This document shows, piece by piece, positions 12,095-23,333 of a stretch of 64,000 nt of DNA (its first letter is position 1; every line of letters begins with the position of its first letter). Origin of the DNA: Dactylorhiza incarnata. Taxonomy: Eukaryota > Streptophyta > Magnoliopsida > Asparagales > Orchidaceae. Made by a program: the position numbers and the translations under genes. The notes beneath the pieces are model-generated. The model was not told the origin of the DNA. It was given only the letters and a program-made list of their open reading frames with translations, and made no database searches. The stretch lies in NCBI GenBank assembly GCA_033032865.1, contig JAWHQI010000068.1:5766001-5830000 (forward strand), written 5' to 3'.

Positions 12095-13691
12095 TGTTGA
12101 AACCGATTTCTTGGCCTCTATGGAGTTCGGGGCCCTCAGCAAGCTGAGGGGCGACCAACCCTTACTCCCCCCAAGGGAGAGCTCTAGGTTGAAGGTTGAG
12201 GAACTATGGATTGGGCCAAGGGCTTAGTGGGGAGGTCCCTCCACATACCCGGAAGCCCCTTAGGAACTTCCCCTCCCAAGCCACTACTAAGCTTGGGCAC
12301 CACTAGAGGCTCTCCTCACCCACTAGAGAGAGAAAATGGGGAGAGAGAGAGAGAGGGTTAGACTAGAACGAGCTTGCCTCCAAATGGTGCCCCCTTGGTC
12401 CTATTTATAGGATTTCTGAAGTTGGGCTGCAAATAGCCAAAAACTGGTCTGCCAGATTACCAAAATACCCTTGAACTGGGCTGCAGATAGCCAAAACCCG
12501 CTGTTCTGGGGCGCTAAACGCAGACCAAACCCTGTCCCCGGAACTGGGAGGGAGGGGTTACCTCGCGCGGCTCGGCGACCCCCCCTAAACAGGGCTAGGC
12601 GAGACCCAGCCAGGGTCGCCCCCCTGGCTGGTCTCGGCCCCTTACTGGGGCGGGGGCTGGGAGAGACCCAGCCAGGGTCGCCCCCTGGCTGGTCTCGCCC
12701 TCCTACTGGGGCGGGGGCAAGGAGGCCGAGGGCCTCCTCCCTTGCCCCCCTGCTGGGTATGGGTGAGACCCAGCCAGGGTCGCCCCCCTGGCCGGTCTCG
12801 CCCCCTTACTATCGGGGTGCATTTAGACCCTTACTGCCGAGGTCCCGCTGGGGTGCGTTTAGACACCCCTCTTGCTGAGGTCTTGCTGGGGTGCGCTTAG
12901 ACACCCCTCCTGCTGAGGTCAGGGGCGAGAGGAGCTCGCCCCCCTACCTGCCTGACTAGGGAGCAGGGGAGAGAGGAGCTCGCCCCCTGCTGCTAGGGGC
13001 GGGAGGCGAGAGGAACTCGCCCCCCCCCCCCCCCCCCCCCCCCATGCCTGCCTGGGGTGGGACGGGGGCGAGACCGTAGGGGGACCGCCCTGGGCTCGCC
13101 CCCCTAGCTGGGAGCGGGGGCGAGTCCGCCGAGCAGTGCCCGGGCTCGCCCCCTTAGCTGGGAGCGGGGGCGAGTCCGCCGGGCAGCGCCCGGGCTCGCC
13201 CCCATAGCTGGTAGCGGGGGTGAGTCCGCCGGGCAACGCCCGGGCTCGCCCCCCTTAGCTGGGAGCGGGGGCGAGTCCGCCGTGCAGCGCCCGGGCTCGC
13301 CCCCTTAGCTGGGAGTAGGGGCGAGTCCGCTGGGCAGCACCCGGGCTCGCCCCCCTTAGCTGGGAGCGGGGGCGAGTCCGCCGGGCAGCGCCCGGGCTCC
13401 CCCCCTTAACTGGGAGCGGGGGGGGAGTCCGTCGGGCAGCACCCGGGATCGCCCCCCTTAGCTGGGAGCGGGGGCGAGTCCGCCGGGCAGCGCCCGGGCT
13501 CGCCCCCCTTAACTGGGGGTGGGGACTTGCCCCTCCACCTCTCGTCCCCCTACCCAGACTGGGCAAGCGGGAGGCCTCCTCCTTCACCGCTCGTGCCCCT
13601 TGCCTCTCTCTCTCTTCCTGCATTGGTCGATGCTACCATGATGTTCCAATGAGCCTTTGGGAGTATACTCGGCGAATATCGAGGTTGTACA
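12095..13691 (-). repeat. 3' LTR of the small Tat-type element
   Basis: On plus it runs from TGTTGAAACC to GGTTGTACA and matches 16360-17986 closely. It contains three near-copies of a long hairpin (12598-12800; arms GGCGAGACCCAGCCAGGG and CCCTGGCTGGTCTCGCC) and an array of about nine 50-bp units (13085-13520) carrying TAGCTGGGAGCGGGGGCGAG. A long C run is at 13020-13043. GC-rich ORFs here are repeat artefacts. Confidence 0.92.
12401..13530 (-). promoter_or_regulatory. LTR promoter: GC-rich hairpin arrays upstream of TATA box
   Basis: On minus, the 50-bp array and the three long hairpins come first, then the perfect box CTATAAATAG at 12401-12410. In the other LTR the box is mutated to CTACAAATAG (16663-16672), so one T-to-C change separates the two copies. 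The layout matches other LTRs of the window. Confidence 0.55.
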
Positions 13692-13791
13692 CAATCCTCG
13701 CTCTTTTCGAGCATGGCTCACGCTCGGAAAGAAATGTCCAACCCTGCATATTCGACGAGTGTCGATGGGAAACCGGTTATCGGTGCTATCT

Positions 13792-15195
13792 CAGAAAAAA
13801 CACAGCGCCTTCTCGAGAGGTCCTCCAACCCTGCCGGCCAGTGAGAGCCCGGCTAGCGGGACCACCTTGGGGGAAAAATACATAGCCTCCCCGAGAGGTC
13901 TTCCAACCCTGCCGGCTAGTGAGAGCCCGGCAAGCGAGACCACCTCAGGGAAAAATACATAGCCTCCCCGTGAGGTCTTCCAGCCCTGTCGGCTAGTGAG
14001 AGCCCGGCAAGCCAGACCACCTCGCGGGAAAAATACATAGCCTCCCCGAGAGATCTTCCAACTCTGCCGGCTAGTGAGAGCCCGGCTGGCGAGACCACCT
14101 CGGGGGAAAATACATAGCTTCCCCGAGAGGTCTTCCAACCCTGCCGGCTAGGGAGAGCCCGACTAGCGAGACCACCTCGGGGAAAAATACATAGCCTCCC
14201 CGAGAGGTCTTCCAACTCTGCCGGCTAGTGAGAGCCCGGCAAGCGAGACCACCTCGGGGGGAAATACATAGCCTCCCTGAGAGATCTTCCAACCCTGCCG
14301 GATAGTGAGAGCCCGGCTAGCGAGACCACCTCGGGGGAAAAATACATAGCCTCCCCGAGAGGTCTTCCAACTCTGCCGGCTAGTGAGAGCCCGGCTAGCG
14401 AGACCACCTCTAGGGAAAATACATAGCTTCCCCGAGAGGTCTTCCAACTCTGCCGGCTAGTGAGAGCCCGGTCAGCGGAACCATCCGAGGGGAACTGCAG
14501 CACCAAAGACTTATCACCTTGCCAGCCTCTCCAGAGATCAACCTGAACCCCCCGTCTAGTGAGAGCCCGGGAGCGGAATCGATCTGGGGCATTCCAGCAC
14601 CAACATATACAACCTTGCCATCCTCTCCAGAGATCAACCTGAACCCCCCGTCTAGTGAGAGCCCAGGAGTGGAATCGATTTGGGGCATTCCAGCTCCAAA
14701 CATATACAACCTTGCCTGCCTCTCCAGAGATCAACCTGAACCCCCCGTCTAGTGAGAGCCCGGGAGCGGAATCGATCTGGGGAATTCCAGCACCAAACAT
14801 ATACAACCTTGCCAGCCTCTCCAGAGATCAAACTGAACCCCCCGTCTAGTAGGAGCCCAAGAGCAAAATCGATCTGGGGCATTACAGCACCAAACATATA
14901 CAACCTTGCCAGCCTCTCCAGAGATCAACCTGAACCCCCCGTCTAGGTGAGAGCCCGGGAACGGAATCGATCTGGGGCATTCCAGCACCAACATATACAA
15001 CCCTGCCAGCCTCTCCAGAGATCAACCTAAACCCCCCGTCTAGTGAGAGCCCGGGAGCGGAATCGATCTGGGGCATTCCAGCACCAAACATATACAGCCT
15101 TGCCAGCCTCTCCAGAGATCAACCTGAACCCCCAGTCTAGTGAGAGCCCGGGAGCGGAATCGATCTGGGGCATTTCAGCACCAACATATCCAACC
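13792..15195. repeat. Two adjoining tandem arrays (about 77 bp and 97 bp units)
   Basis: 13800-14480 holds about nine units of roughly 77 bp that share CCTCCCCGAGAGGTCTTCC and GACCACCTCGGGG. 14520-15195 holds about seven units of roughly 97 bp that share CCTCTCCAGAGATCAACC and CGGAATCGATCTGGGGCAT. Both unit types contain the core CTAGTGAGAGCCCGG, so one array probably grew out of the other. Both strands stay partly open only because unit lengths allow it; no protein is claimed. Confidence 0.88.
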
Positions 15196-15368
15196 TTGTT
15201 AGTTATAATATTGTATGCAAGAAAAAGGAACTAAGTATGAAAACAAACCATCGCCCTACGTGGATTTACTGGTACAAGCATTTTTGGTCGCCACCACTTA
15301 GCTCGGGACATCGTCTCTTCGTCTCCAACATCCTAGGTCCTGTCTTCCTCGATCCCCTTCGGCTAGTG

Positions 15369-16160
15369 TCATTGTTGCATCGGACCCGTTGCCTCCCTTA
15401 TTTCCAAAAACTCTGGGCAGGTGGATGTCGCGTGACCTTCCTCCTGATGGAAGTCACAGTAGGATAACTCCACCCTACCCCCTCCTCTTCCTCTTCTTTC
15501 TGCTTTCCTGGCTCTCCTCCTTCTTCCCCCGCCGATCGCCATAGTTTGCGGAGGCGGTGGAGGGGGTTCCCTTGGTCCCTGCCTCCACCTTGGGAAGTTG
15601 GATCTTTCCCTCATGAAGATCCCCCTCCTTGCTCTCGCGAAGTCAACTTGCTGGCCTCTGCGCTCTCCGGGCATTTGGGTAACCGCCACCCGGGGTGGAT
15701 TCGCCCACCAACCTTCACTTGAATCCTTACGGGGCGGGGCGAGTGGGGGCCGGTTGCCTCCCCGCTCGCCCCCCTTTGGGACTAGGCTATAAGGGGCGGG
15801 GCGAGCTGGGAGGGCGCCCCCCTCCTGAGCTCGCCCCCTTGAAGGGGCGGGGCGAGCTGGGAGGGCGCCCCCCTCCTGAGCTCGCCCCCTTGAAGGGGAG
15901 GGGTGAGCTGGGAGGGCGCGCCCCTCCTGAGCTCGCCCCCTTGAAGGGGCGAGGCGAGCTGGGAGGGCGCCCCCCTCCTGAGCTCGCCCCCTTGAAGTGG
16001 CGGAGCGAGTTGGGAGGGCGCCCCCCTCCTGAGCTCGCCACCTTGGGGACGGGCGAGTGGGGGTATGGCACCTCCCCACCTCCCCCCACTGGTACCTCTT
16101 TCCTGGACTGCTGGCTGAGAGTTCCCTCATCCACCTGCTGGGGCGGGATCTCCGGACCAT
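15369..16160 (-). pseudogene. gag: Tat-type gag remnant with repeat-expanded N-terminal side
   Basis: The C-terminal end of this frame carries YCDFHQEEGHATSTCPEF, matching the Cys-His knuckle of Tat-lineage gag proteins, after an Arg-rich stretch (GGGRRRRARKAERRGRGGG). Upstream, residues from about 40 to 130 are a translated 51-bp DNA tandem repeat (RAQEGGALPARPAPSRG). The frame stops at 15369, about 25 residues after the knuckle, and no protease or RT follows. Whether a protein is made is unknown. Confidence 0.55.
15780..16050. repeat. 51-bp tandem repeat
   Basis: About six units with GGGCGAGCTGGGAGGGCGCC and GAGCTCGCCCCCTTGAA. Each unit is itself a near-palindrome: GGGGCGAGCT pairs with AGCTCGCCCC. 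It sits inside the gag-like frame. Confidence 0.85.
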
Positions 16161-16359
16161 CTCTTCTGCCTCTGACTATCATGGCGAAAGCAACCTAGAA
16201 GGTCTGCAAGACCTCTTGCTTAAAATTTTTGAACATCTCCAACGTCACCCCAGCCACCGGGGGCTGCGGGTGACCAGGGTCGGATCCTCCACCTCCAGCC
16301 ATGGAGCTCATCTTGAGAGTTTCCTGAATCGGTCACACTCCACGCTCACCGCACCAAAA

Positions 16360-17986
16360 TGTTGAAACCGATTTCTCGGCCTCTGTGGAGTTCGGGGCCC
16401 TCAGCAAGCTGAGGGGAGACCAACCCTTACTCCCCCCAAGGGAGAGCTCTAGGTTGAAGGTTGAGGAACTATGGACTGGACCAAGGGCTTATTGGGGAGG
16501 TCCCGCCACAAACCCAGAAGCCCCTTAGGAACTTCCCCTCCCACGCCACTACTAAGCTTGAGCACCACTAGAGGCTCTCCTCACCCACTAGAGAGAGAAA
16601 ATGGGGGGAGAGAGAGAGGGTTAGCCTATAACGAGCTTGCCTCCAAATGGTGCCCCCTTGGTCCTATTTGTAGGATTTCTGAAGTTGGGCTGCAAATAGC
16701 CAAAAACTGGTCTGCCAGATTACCAAAATACCCTTGAACTGGGCTGCAGATAGCCAAAACCCGCTATTCTGGGGCGCTAAATGCAGACCAAACCCTCTCC
16801 CCGGAACTGGGCGGGAGGGGTTACCTCGCGCGGCTCGGCGACCCCCCCCCCCCTAAACAGGGCTGGGCGAGACCCAGCCAGGGTCGCCCCCCTGGCTGGT
16901 CTCGCCCCCTTACTCGGGAGGGGCCTGGGCGAGACCCATCCAGGGTCACCCCCCTGGGTGGTCTCGCCCTCCTACTGGGGCGGGGGCAAGGAGGCTGAGG
17001 GCCTCCTCCCTTGCCCCCTGCTGGGAATGGGCGAGACCCAGCCAGGGTGGCCCCCCTGGCTGGTCTCGCCCCCTTACTATCGGGGTGCATTTAGACCCTT
17101 ACTATCGAGGTCCCGCTGGGGTGCGTATAGACACCACTCATGCTGAGGTCTTGCTCGGGTGCGCTTAGACACCCCTCCTGCTGAGGTCGGGTGCGAGAGG
17201 AGCTCGCCCCCCCCCCCCCCTACCTGACTAGGGAGCAGGGGCGAGAGGAGCTCGCCCCCTGCTGCTGGAGGCGAGAGGAACTCGCCCCCCCTTCTTGCCT
17301 GGGATGGGACGGGGACGAGACTGCAGGGGTACCCCCCTGGGCTTGCCCCCTAGCTGGGAGCGGGGGCGAGTTTGCCGGGCAGCGCCAGGGCTCACCCCCT
17401 TAGCTGGGAGCGGGGGCGAGTCCGCCGGGTAGCTATCGGGCTCGCCCCCTTAGTTGGGAGCGGGGGCGAGTCCGCTGGGCAACGCCCGGGCTCGCCCCCT
17501 TTAGCTGGGAGCGGGGGAGAGTCTGCCGGGCAGCGCCCGTGCTCGCCCCCTTAGCTGGGAGCGGGGGCGAGTGCGCCGGGCAGCGCCCGGGCTCGCCCCC
17601 CTTAGCTGGGAGCGGGGGTGAGTCCGCTGGGCAGCGCCCGGGCTCGCCCCCCTTAACTGGGAGCGGGGGAGAGTCCGCCGGGCAGCGCCCGGGCTCGCCC
17701 CCCTTAACTGGGAGCGGGGGCGAGTCCGCCGGGCAGCGCCCGGGCTCGCCCCATTAGCTGGGAGCGGGGGCGAGTCCGCCGGGCAGCGCCCGGGCTCGCC
17801 CCCCTTAACTAGGGGTGGGGACTTGCCCATCCACCTCTTGTCTCCCTACCCAGACTGGCAAAGCAGGAGGCCTCCTCCGTCACAACTCGTCCCCCTTGCC
17901 TCTCTCTCTCTTCCTGCATGGGTCGATGCTACCGTGATGTTCCAATGAGCCTTTAGAGTATACTCGGCGAATATCGGGGTTGTACA
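16360..17986 (-). repeat. 5' LTR of the small Tat-type element
   Basis: Matches 12095-13691 with scattered substitutions and small indels. The 50-bp array lies at 17335-17810 and the long hairpins at 16868-17075. On minus it starts TGTACAACCCCG and ends GGTTTCAACA. Confidence 0.92.
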
Positions 17987-18081
17987 GTGATGACACTTAG
18001 AATCTCTGGTGAGGCATGGAGAAAGCCATCCCTCACCAACTCATATCCCTCAAGCAACTCCTTCACCATCTTGGGCGCCAT
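17987..18081 (-). pseudogene. 5' end of the SIRE-like element's accessory ORF
   Basis: First codons of the accessory protein, starting at ATG 18081 (MAPKMVKELLEGYE); a further in-frame ATG lies at 18147. The frame runs into the insertion at 17986 and resumes at 12094. ATG 18081 is preferred because the TATA box at 18179-18190 places the likely transcription start near 18150, leaving almost no leader for 18147. The GTGAT duplication lies inside this frame. Confidence 0.65.
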
Positions 18082-18178
18082 TTGTCGACGAGAATAGGGT
18101 TGGGACGAAGGGTGTGTGGAGTTGATTCGTCGGTTGGAGTGGCGCAAGTGAATGTGAAGAGTCTTGTAACACAGCCGG

Positions 18179-18620
18179 CTATTTATATAGTAAGTCTGAG
18201 TGTTAACCTAGTCGACTTAGCAGATCAGCTGAGAAGGTTCATCTAAAATTTCATCTTACTACTGAGTTCGTCGAACTCAAAGCTGAGTTCGTCGAACTCA
18301 AACTACGTTTATCTAAAACTACATCATAAGGATGAGTTTGTTGAACTCAAACTGAGTTTGTCGAACTCAAACTGGAGTTCGTCGAACACTAACTGAGTTT
18401 ACCTAACAATTACATCACAAATATGAGTTCATTGAAGTCAAGGTTGAATTCGTCGAACACTAACTGGGTTTATCTAAAACTTCAACATAAGATTGAGTTC
18501 GTCGAACTCAAGGCTGAGTTCGTCTGAACTACATCATACAACTGAGTTTGTTGAACTCAAGGCTAAGTTCGTCGAACTCAAATTCAACGTTCGTCAAACT
18601 CAGGCAAGAGTTCGTCGAAC
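18179..18620 (-). promoter_or_regulatory. Internal promoter for the accessory ORF, with palindrome array
   Basis: On minus, an array of about twelve GTTCGTCGAAC or close variants (18264-18620) is followed by CTATATAAATAG (18179-18190) and then the accessory ORF start at 18081. The motif is the same as in the element's LTR array (GTTCGaCGAAC is its reverse complement), and it again lies upstream of a TATA box. The two arrays differ in spacing and flanks, so this is motif reuse and not a simple LTR copy. Confidence 0.65.
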
Positions 18621-18947
18621 CCAGGTTTTTCCCAGCTGTCTAATTGCAATCTGAAGCTCAGCTGAAGCAGATTGTTCTCGTTAAGCTGATCATCCTAATT
18701 TAAAATCAATAAGGAGGAGAGTTACTTACCTTAAGGTTGTAGTCCTCTAATTGATGTTGAATTCACAATGGTTGTCATAACAGTTTCCTGCAGCAAAGTA
18801 TTCAGACTCAGCAGAGGATATGGCCACACTGGTCTGCTTATTGCTGCACCATGATGTCAACCTCCTTCCTATCACGTGCCTTGAGCACCCCACTGTCCAA
18901 GTACCAAATTTGGTTGAGGCTGGTACTTGAACTATCCTGCAAGGAGT
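18621..18947 (-). other. Spacer between gag and internal promoter
   Basis: Short non-coding stretch after the gag stop. No ORF, repeat or RNA structure stands out. A protease-integrase-RT region would normally begin here in an autonomous SIRE element. Confidence 0.6.
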
Positions 18948-21482
18948 TTAGTTATCCTTAGGAGCCCAAATAGCTTTGGGTCCTAGGTACTTGTTAGTAT
19001 GATGAAATGACCTTACATTAGTTGCACCTTTTGCAGGAAGACTCTTCTTTGCATTTGGTACATTGGGATTGTACCAACAATCTATGGCAAAGTGTCCCAC
19101 TTTACCACAACACCAACATTCATGAATGTTGTATCTCCTCTTCTGAACATTTCCTGAGGAATCAGCATTATTGTGCCTTAGTTCAGGAGGGGAGACAGCT
19201 GCAATCTTCCTATTTCTCTTAGCAATGATTTGACTAAATGTTAATCTATGTGTTGTCTTGATGCTCTTTGTTTTGATGACATCAACTTGCTTTGGCTTGG
19301 TAGCCATACAAGATCTGATGGCATCAGACACTGAGCAGCAAGTCTTGTCAATAGATTTGACAGAAGAAATTTTCTTTGCTGAAATAAATTTAGAAGAGCT
19401 TGCATCCTGATTCTTGAATGAGGGGGCTGAAGTACCAAATACAAAAGGTGCAGGTTGGGCCATTTGAATTTTCTCATGGGGAGCCTTCATGGCACTCAAT
19501 CCCATTCCATTTCTTCCACTATGGGAAGGAGTGTTTTCCTTCCTATAGGTACTTCCATTCTTCCAGTGACCATACATGCTTTCATGGTCATACATGTTGG
19601 AAGGAAGTAATAACTTTTGAAAGGTGGTTTGAGGCTTAGCCTTACCCCTGCTCTTTTCTCCACTCCCTTCTCCTGCTTCCATTTTATTGAATCCTAGTCC
19701 TCTTCTATTGGATTGAGAAGAGAAGGAGTCAATATTAGGGAGCACAGATTTAGGCTTGGAGAATTGAGCCACTAGGCTTCTTTCTTTTACAAGCTTCTCC
19801 TCAAGATCCTTGATGACCTTGTTCTTCAGGGATATGGTGCTCAGATGGGAGATAGTTATCCCCTTCAGATGGCTAATTTCCCTATACATCTGATTCATCT
19901 TGGTAGAAGATTCAGTGCATTCTTGTTTTTCCATCTTAAGGGAATCCATCTATTGGGCTTGCCTCTTGGCTAGCTTTTTGCTCCTTTTCAGGGCTTCCAA
20001 GAGAGAATCATACTTGTCAATCAATTGATTGACATCCACTTCAGCTTCTGAATCACTTCCATCAATTGAATGAAGGTCCTCCAGATTCGGGTACAGTCAC
20101 ATGATCAGAAGAGGATAAGGAATGAGTTAATACCTGTTAATTTTCTGAGATGTTCTGACTGTCCTCCTCATCAGAGATGGCCATGAGGCCTAGCTGAACA
20201 TTGTCTTATTCATCCTCCTCTATATCACTATCTGAGTGTGATAGGGGGGCCCTGACTCCAACCTTGGCAGCTGGATAATCTTCATCTTCTTCTGCTGCAA
20301 ACATCCCTATGTAGGCTTCTTCTTCATTCTCTGAATCTGAAGGTGAAGATTCAGATTCACTCCAGCTTTTTCCTTTCTTTGCTAGGAAGGATTTTTCACC
20401 CTTCCTATCCTTTTGGTGATGATGCTTCTTATCACCATTCCCCTTTCTTTTGGCTGGACAGTCAACTATGACATGTCCAGGTTTGCTGCAGCTATAACAA
20501 ATTATGTTATTAGAAACATGTTTACTAGATTTGGAATCATACCTGTCGGGTGCTGTCTTTCAGGTTTCCTGTGGTCTTTCTTGGAGTGTGATGAGGAGGA
20601 GGGTATGTTCTTCCATTGCTTCCTCTTCATCATCTTCTTGAACTTCCTTGAAAAGGCAGCAAACTCTTCATCAGAGGAAGAGCTATCCAAGGTGATGGTT
20701 TCAGATTCAACACTTCTCCTTGGAGGAGACACCATCCTGCCCTTGCTTATCTTGGAGTTGTCAGCTTTGAGAGATACAAAATTCTCCCTTGCCTGAGACT
20801 TTGTTGAGGTTTCCTCTTCCTTTCTTGCAGACAGCTGCATCTCATAACAGAGAAGCTTTCCAAACAATGTGTTAGTGGGGGTCTCACCAAGCCTGACCAC
20901 TTCCCTGATAGCACAGATTTTTGTGTCCCAATCCCTTGTTAGAGATCTGAGGAACTTATCATTCAGCTCATAATTAGTGAACACTCTCTCATAGGTTCTC
21001 AGCTCATTGACTATTCTGAAGAACCTCTCATAGCATATGGAGATGCTTTCCTAGCTCTGCTGCCCGAAGGCTTCACACTCTTGGTTAAGGAGTGACTATC
21101 TATCATCCCTTACTTTAGTTGTCCCTTCCATATATACTACTAATGTATCCCACATTTCCTTGGCAGTAGTGCAGTGAACCAAGTTTTGAAATGTGGAATC
21201 ATCAATATCATTAACTATGATGTTCTTGGCTCTTTTGTCCATGGTGAACAATTCAAGTTCATCCTTGGTCAAGTCATTGAATGCCTTGGCCACTCTTCTT
21301 GTTGGATCTATAGTGGAGGCAGTTTGAAAGATGAAAGGTCCTTCCTCAACTGTAATGTAAATCCTTGGATCAGATGCTTCCATAAACAGTCTGGCCCTTT
21401 GCTTCCATATGCCAAAGTTTTCTTTGTTACATATGGGCAACTTCATAGATCCCATTTCCTTCTTCAATCCAGAGGAGGCCAT
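18948..21482 (-). pseudogene. gag: SIRE-type copia gag
   Basis: Starts MASSGLKKEMGSMKLP at 21482. The N-terminal third is the copia gag (UBN2/DUF4219-type) domain: FGIWKQRARLF, TAKEMWDTLV. The middle is a Ser/Glu-rich region. A first zinc knuckle, CYSCSKPGHVIVDC (C-X2-C-X4-H-X4-C), lies at about 20455-20495, and a second, CWCCGKVGHFAIDC, near 19085-19125. The C-terminus is PKAIWAPK, the typical SIRE gag ending. A coiled-coil segment lies at 19950-19740. Frames break near 21090, 20500 and between 20200 and 19950, with several stops. No protease follows. Confidence 0.88.
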
Positions 21483-21549
21483 TGGATTGAGATTAGACTA
21501 TTACTTTATAGGATCTGGTCAGACAGTTATGTCTTTCTTGACCAACATC

Positions 21550-21561
21550 GCTCTGATACCA
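21550..21561 (-). other. Primer-binding site (tRNA-Met type)
   Basis: Minus strand TGGTATCAGAGC, two bases after the 5' LTR end (ACTTACA), complementary to the 3' end of initiator tRNA-Met. It fixes the element's orientation as minus. Confidence 0.93.
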
Positions 21562-21563
21562 CT

Positions 21564-23132
21564 TGTAAGTTTATATAGGAGGTAGTCTAAATCATCTAGA
21601 GGGGTGGGTGGGGGGGGGGTGAATAGGTTTATTATATTTTACCATAGTTAGCTTAGCTGTTTTCTGGTTTAGTATTAGTAATTAATCAAGCACACAGAAA
21701 ACACACAAGCATATAGAGAGATTCCTCAAGATAGGGTGTCTTGAGTAGTCCTCTTTCCCCCTTCACCTTTCTAACAATGAGTTAAACAAGGCCAACTTCT
21801 CCAAACTCAGCTCCAAGAGCTTACAACACAGATCCCTCAGGATCTCTCAGATTTTCACAAACCCTACCTTAGGCACAACAGCCCTACCTCAGAGGAATCC
21901 ACCTCCTATAACTCAGACCACCTGCTTGTCCTACCTCAAGCTGACCTCTCAGCTCTACAACTCAGGCAAATAAGCCCTAACTCAGATCACACAGATCCTA
22001 CCTCAAGCTGACCTCTCAGCTCTACAACTTAGGCAATAAAGCCCTACAAACTCATAGCCCAAAGGCTCCTACAAATGAAATAATAATGTTTACAAATAGA
22101 AGGATGAAGAGATCAAGCCTTGTTCTTCTTCTTCTTATCAGCTGCTGTTGTAGACTTGAACCAGAGAGCAGAAGTGCAGCTCCAACTTGTTCTTCTTGAT
22201 CTGCCCTTCAGATGATCGACTGGATCTACTACTCAATCTTGAGATAAATCAAGATGAGCTATCTCTTTTCTCCTTGCAGCCTTGTGTGTGTTCAGTTTTT
22301 GGATGCCGACAATAAAACAATTATGTTCTCGATTTTGCGTGCTGGAGAACTAGCAAAAGTGTTTGCTCAACCCTAATTTAACCCTTTTATACATCCCAGT
22401 TCTTCAACGGCTCTCAGCCGTTCTTTTGACCCCACAATGCCTTTCTGCAGCTTTCACCAAGGGCAGAACCTGCCAGGTTACTTTTGAATCTGTCTCAGCG
22501 GTTGGGCTGAGATGGCTTCCTCTTCTCAGCAGATTCTGTCGATCTGCAGAGATGTTTCTGCGTTCGACGAACTTCATTCTTCATTCGACGAACTCGCCAA
22601 GTCTCAGCATTTGCTTTTGTCCCGTCTCTGCGTTCGAAGAACTTCATTCATTGTTCGACGAACTCGCCAAGTCTCAGCGTTTGCTTCTGTCCCGTCTCTG
22701 CATTCGATGAACTTTATTCTTCGTTCGACGAACTCGTCAAGTCTCAGCATTTGCTTCTGTCCCGTCTCTGCGTTCGATGAACTTCATTCTTCGTTCGACG
22801 AACTCGCCAAGTCTCAGGGTTCGACGAAATTCCCAAGTCTCAGCAGATATTTGCTGCTTCTCAGCGGCACCTGTCCTCGTCTCAGTGGTTCAGCTGAGAT
22901 AGTAAGCTTGTCACAGCGGATTTGACCCTTCATCTCAGCGGTTCTGCTGAGACAACTCTTCATCTCTTAGGAGCTGATTTCTCCTGATCTAAAGGCATGA
23001 TTGGCCCTTTCTCTTGAATTACCTTAGCCTGTATATCTTACAAAAATATGGCTTTATCAAATACATCTTGTACTTAGCATTGCATGGTGACCCCTCTTCA
23101 AATCAAGGGAAATTTAGGGCAAATTCCCAACA
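21564..23132 (-). repeat. 5' LTR of the SIRE-like element
   Basis: Pairs with 7424-9101 and is about 110 bp shorter because of missing repeat units and small deletions. It carries the GTTCGACGAAC array at 22555-22835 and TATAAAAG at 22384-22391. Confidence 0.92.
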
Positions 23133-23333
23133 AAAAGGAATTATACAACGGAGACCGCAAATAGAGAATTAGTTCACCCACAAAAAGGAAAAGATTGACA
23201 CAAACACGGGTAAGAATAATCATTTATCCACAAAGAGAAGCCAAAATTCCATTCAGATTTCATCTGTTACAATAGTTATCCGGTCTCCACACCGGTGATA
23301 AAAAATACAATAAAGAAAAAACTATTATAAAGT

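Larger units (their letters stand above)
12095..17986 (-). mobile_element. Small GC-rich non-autonomous Tat-type element
   Basis: LTRs 12095-13691 and 16360-17986 are flanked by the perfect duplication GTGAT (12090-12094 and 17987-17991). Only about 2.7 kb lies between the LTRs: three tandem-repeat arrays and a short gag remnant. No polymerase or integrase is seen. On minus, the sequence after the 5' LTR (at the right) reads TTTTGGTGCGGTGAGCG, a plausible but not certain primer-binding site. Purine-rich GAAAAGAGCGAGGA precedes the 3' LTR. It splits the accessory ORF of the SIRE-like element. Confidence 0.88.
7424..23132 (-). mobile_element. Non-autonomous SIRE-like copia element with accessory ORF
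   Basis: LTRs 7424-9101 and 21564-23132 are flanked by the perfect duplication AAAAG (7419-7423 and 23133-23137). On minus, the 5' LTR is at the right, followed by a tRNA-Met primer-binding site (TGGTATCAGAGC), gag, an internal promoter-like region, an accessory coiled-coil ORF, a polypurine tract and the 3' LTR. No protease, integrase or RT is found anywhere between. Without the nested 12095-17986 insertion the element is about 9.8 kb. The LTR terminus with a C-run and the gag ending in a GPKAIWAPK-type motif point to the SIRE/Maximus lineage. Confidence 0.9.

Noticed and set aside
13085..13520. Regularly spaced repeats resembling a CRISPR array
   Set aside because: Units of about 50 bp have no unique spacers and are present in both LTRs of a plant retrotransposon; it is a tandem repeat.
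14225..15091. Several overlapping ORFs in the 77/97-bp arrays
   Set aside because: Their proteins simply repeat the translated unit in several frames; no start context, family or conservation.
15695..16198. Plus-strand Gly/Pro/Leu-rich ORF
   Set aside because: Mirror image of the 51-bp tandem repeat; the minus frame carries the gag knuckle.
21550..21561. Possible tRNA genes at TGGTATCAGAGC and TGGCGCCGTTGCCGGGGA sites
   Set aside because: Only the primer-binding complement of the tRNA 3' end is present, directly after LTRs; no cloverleaf.
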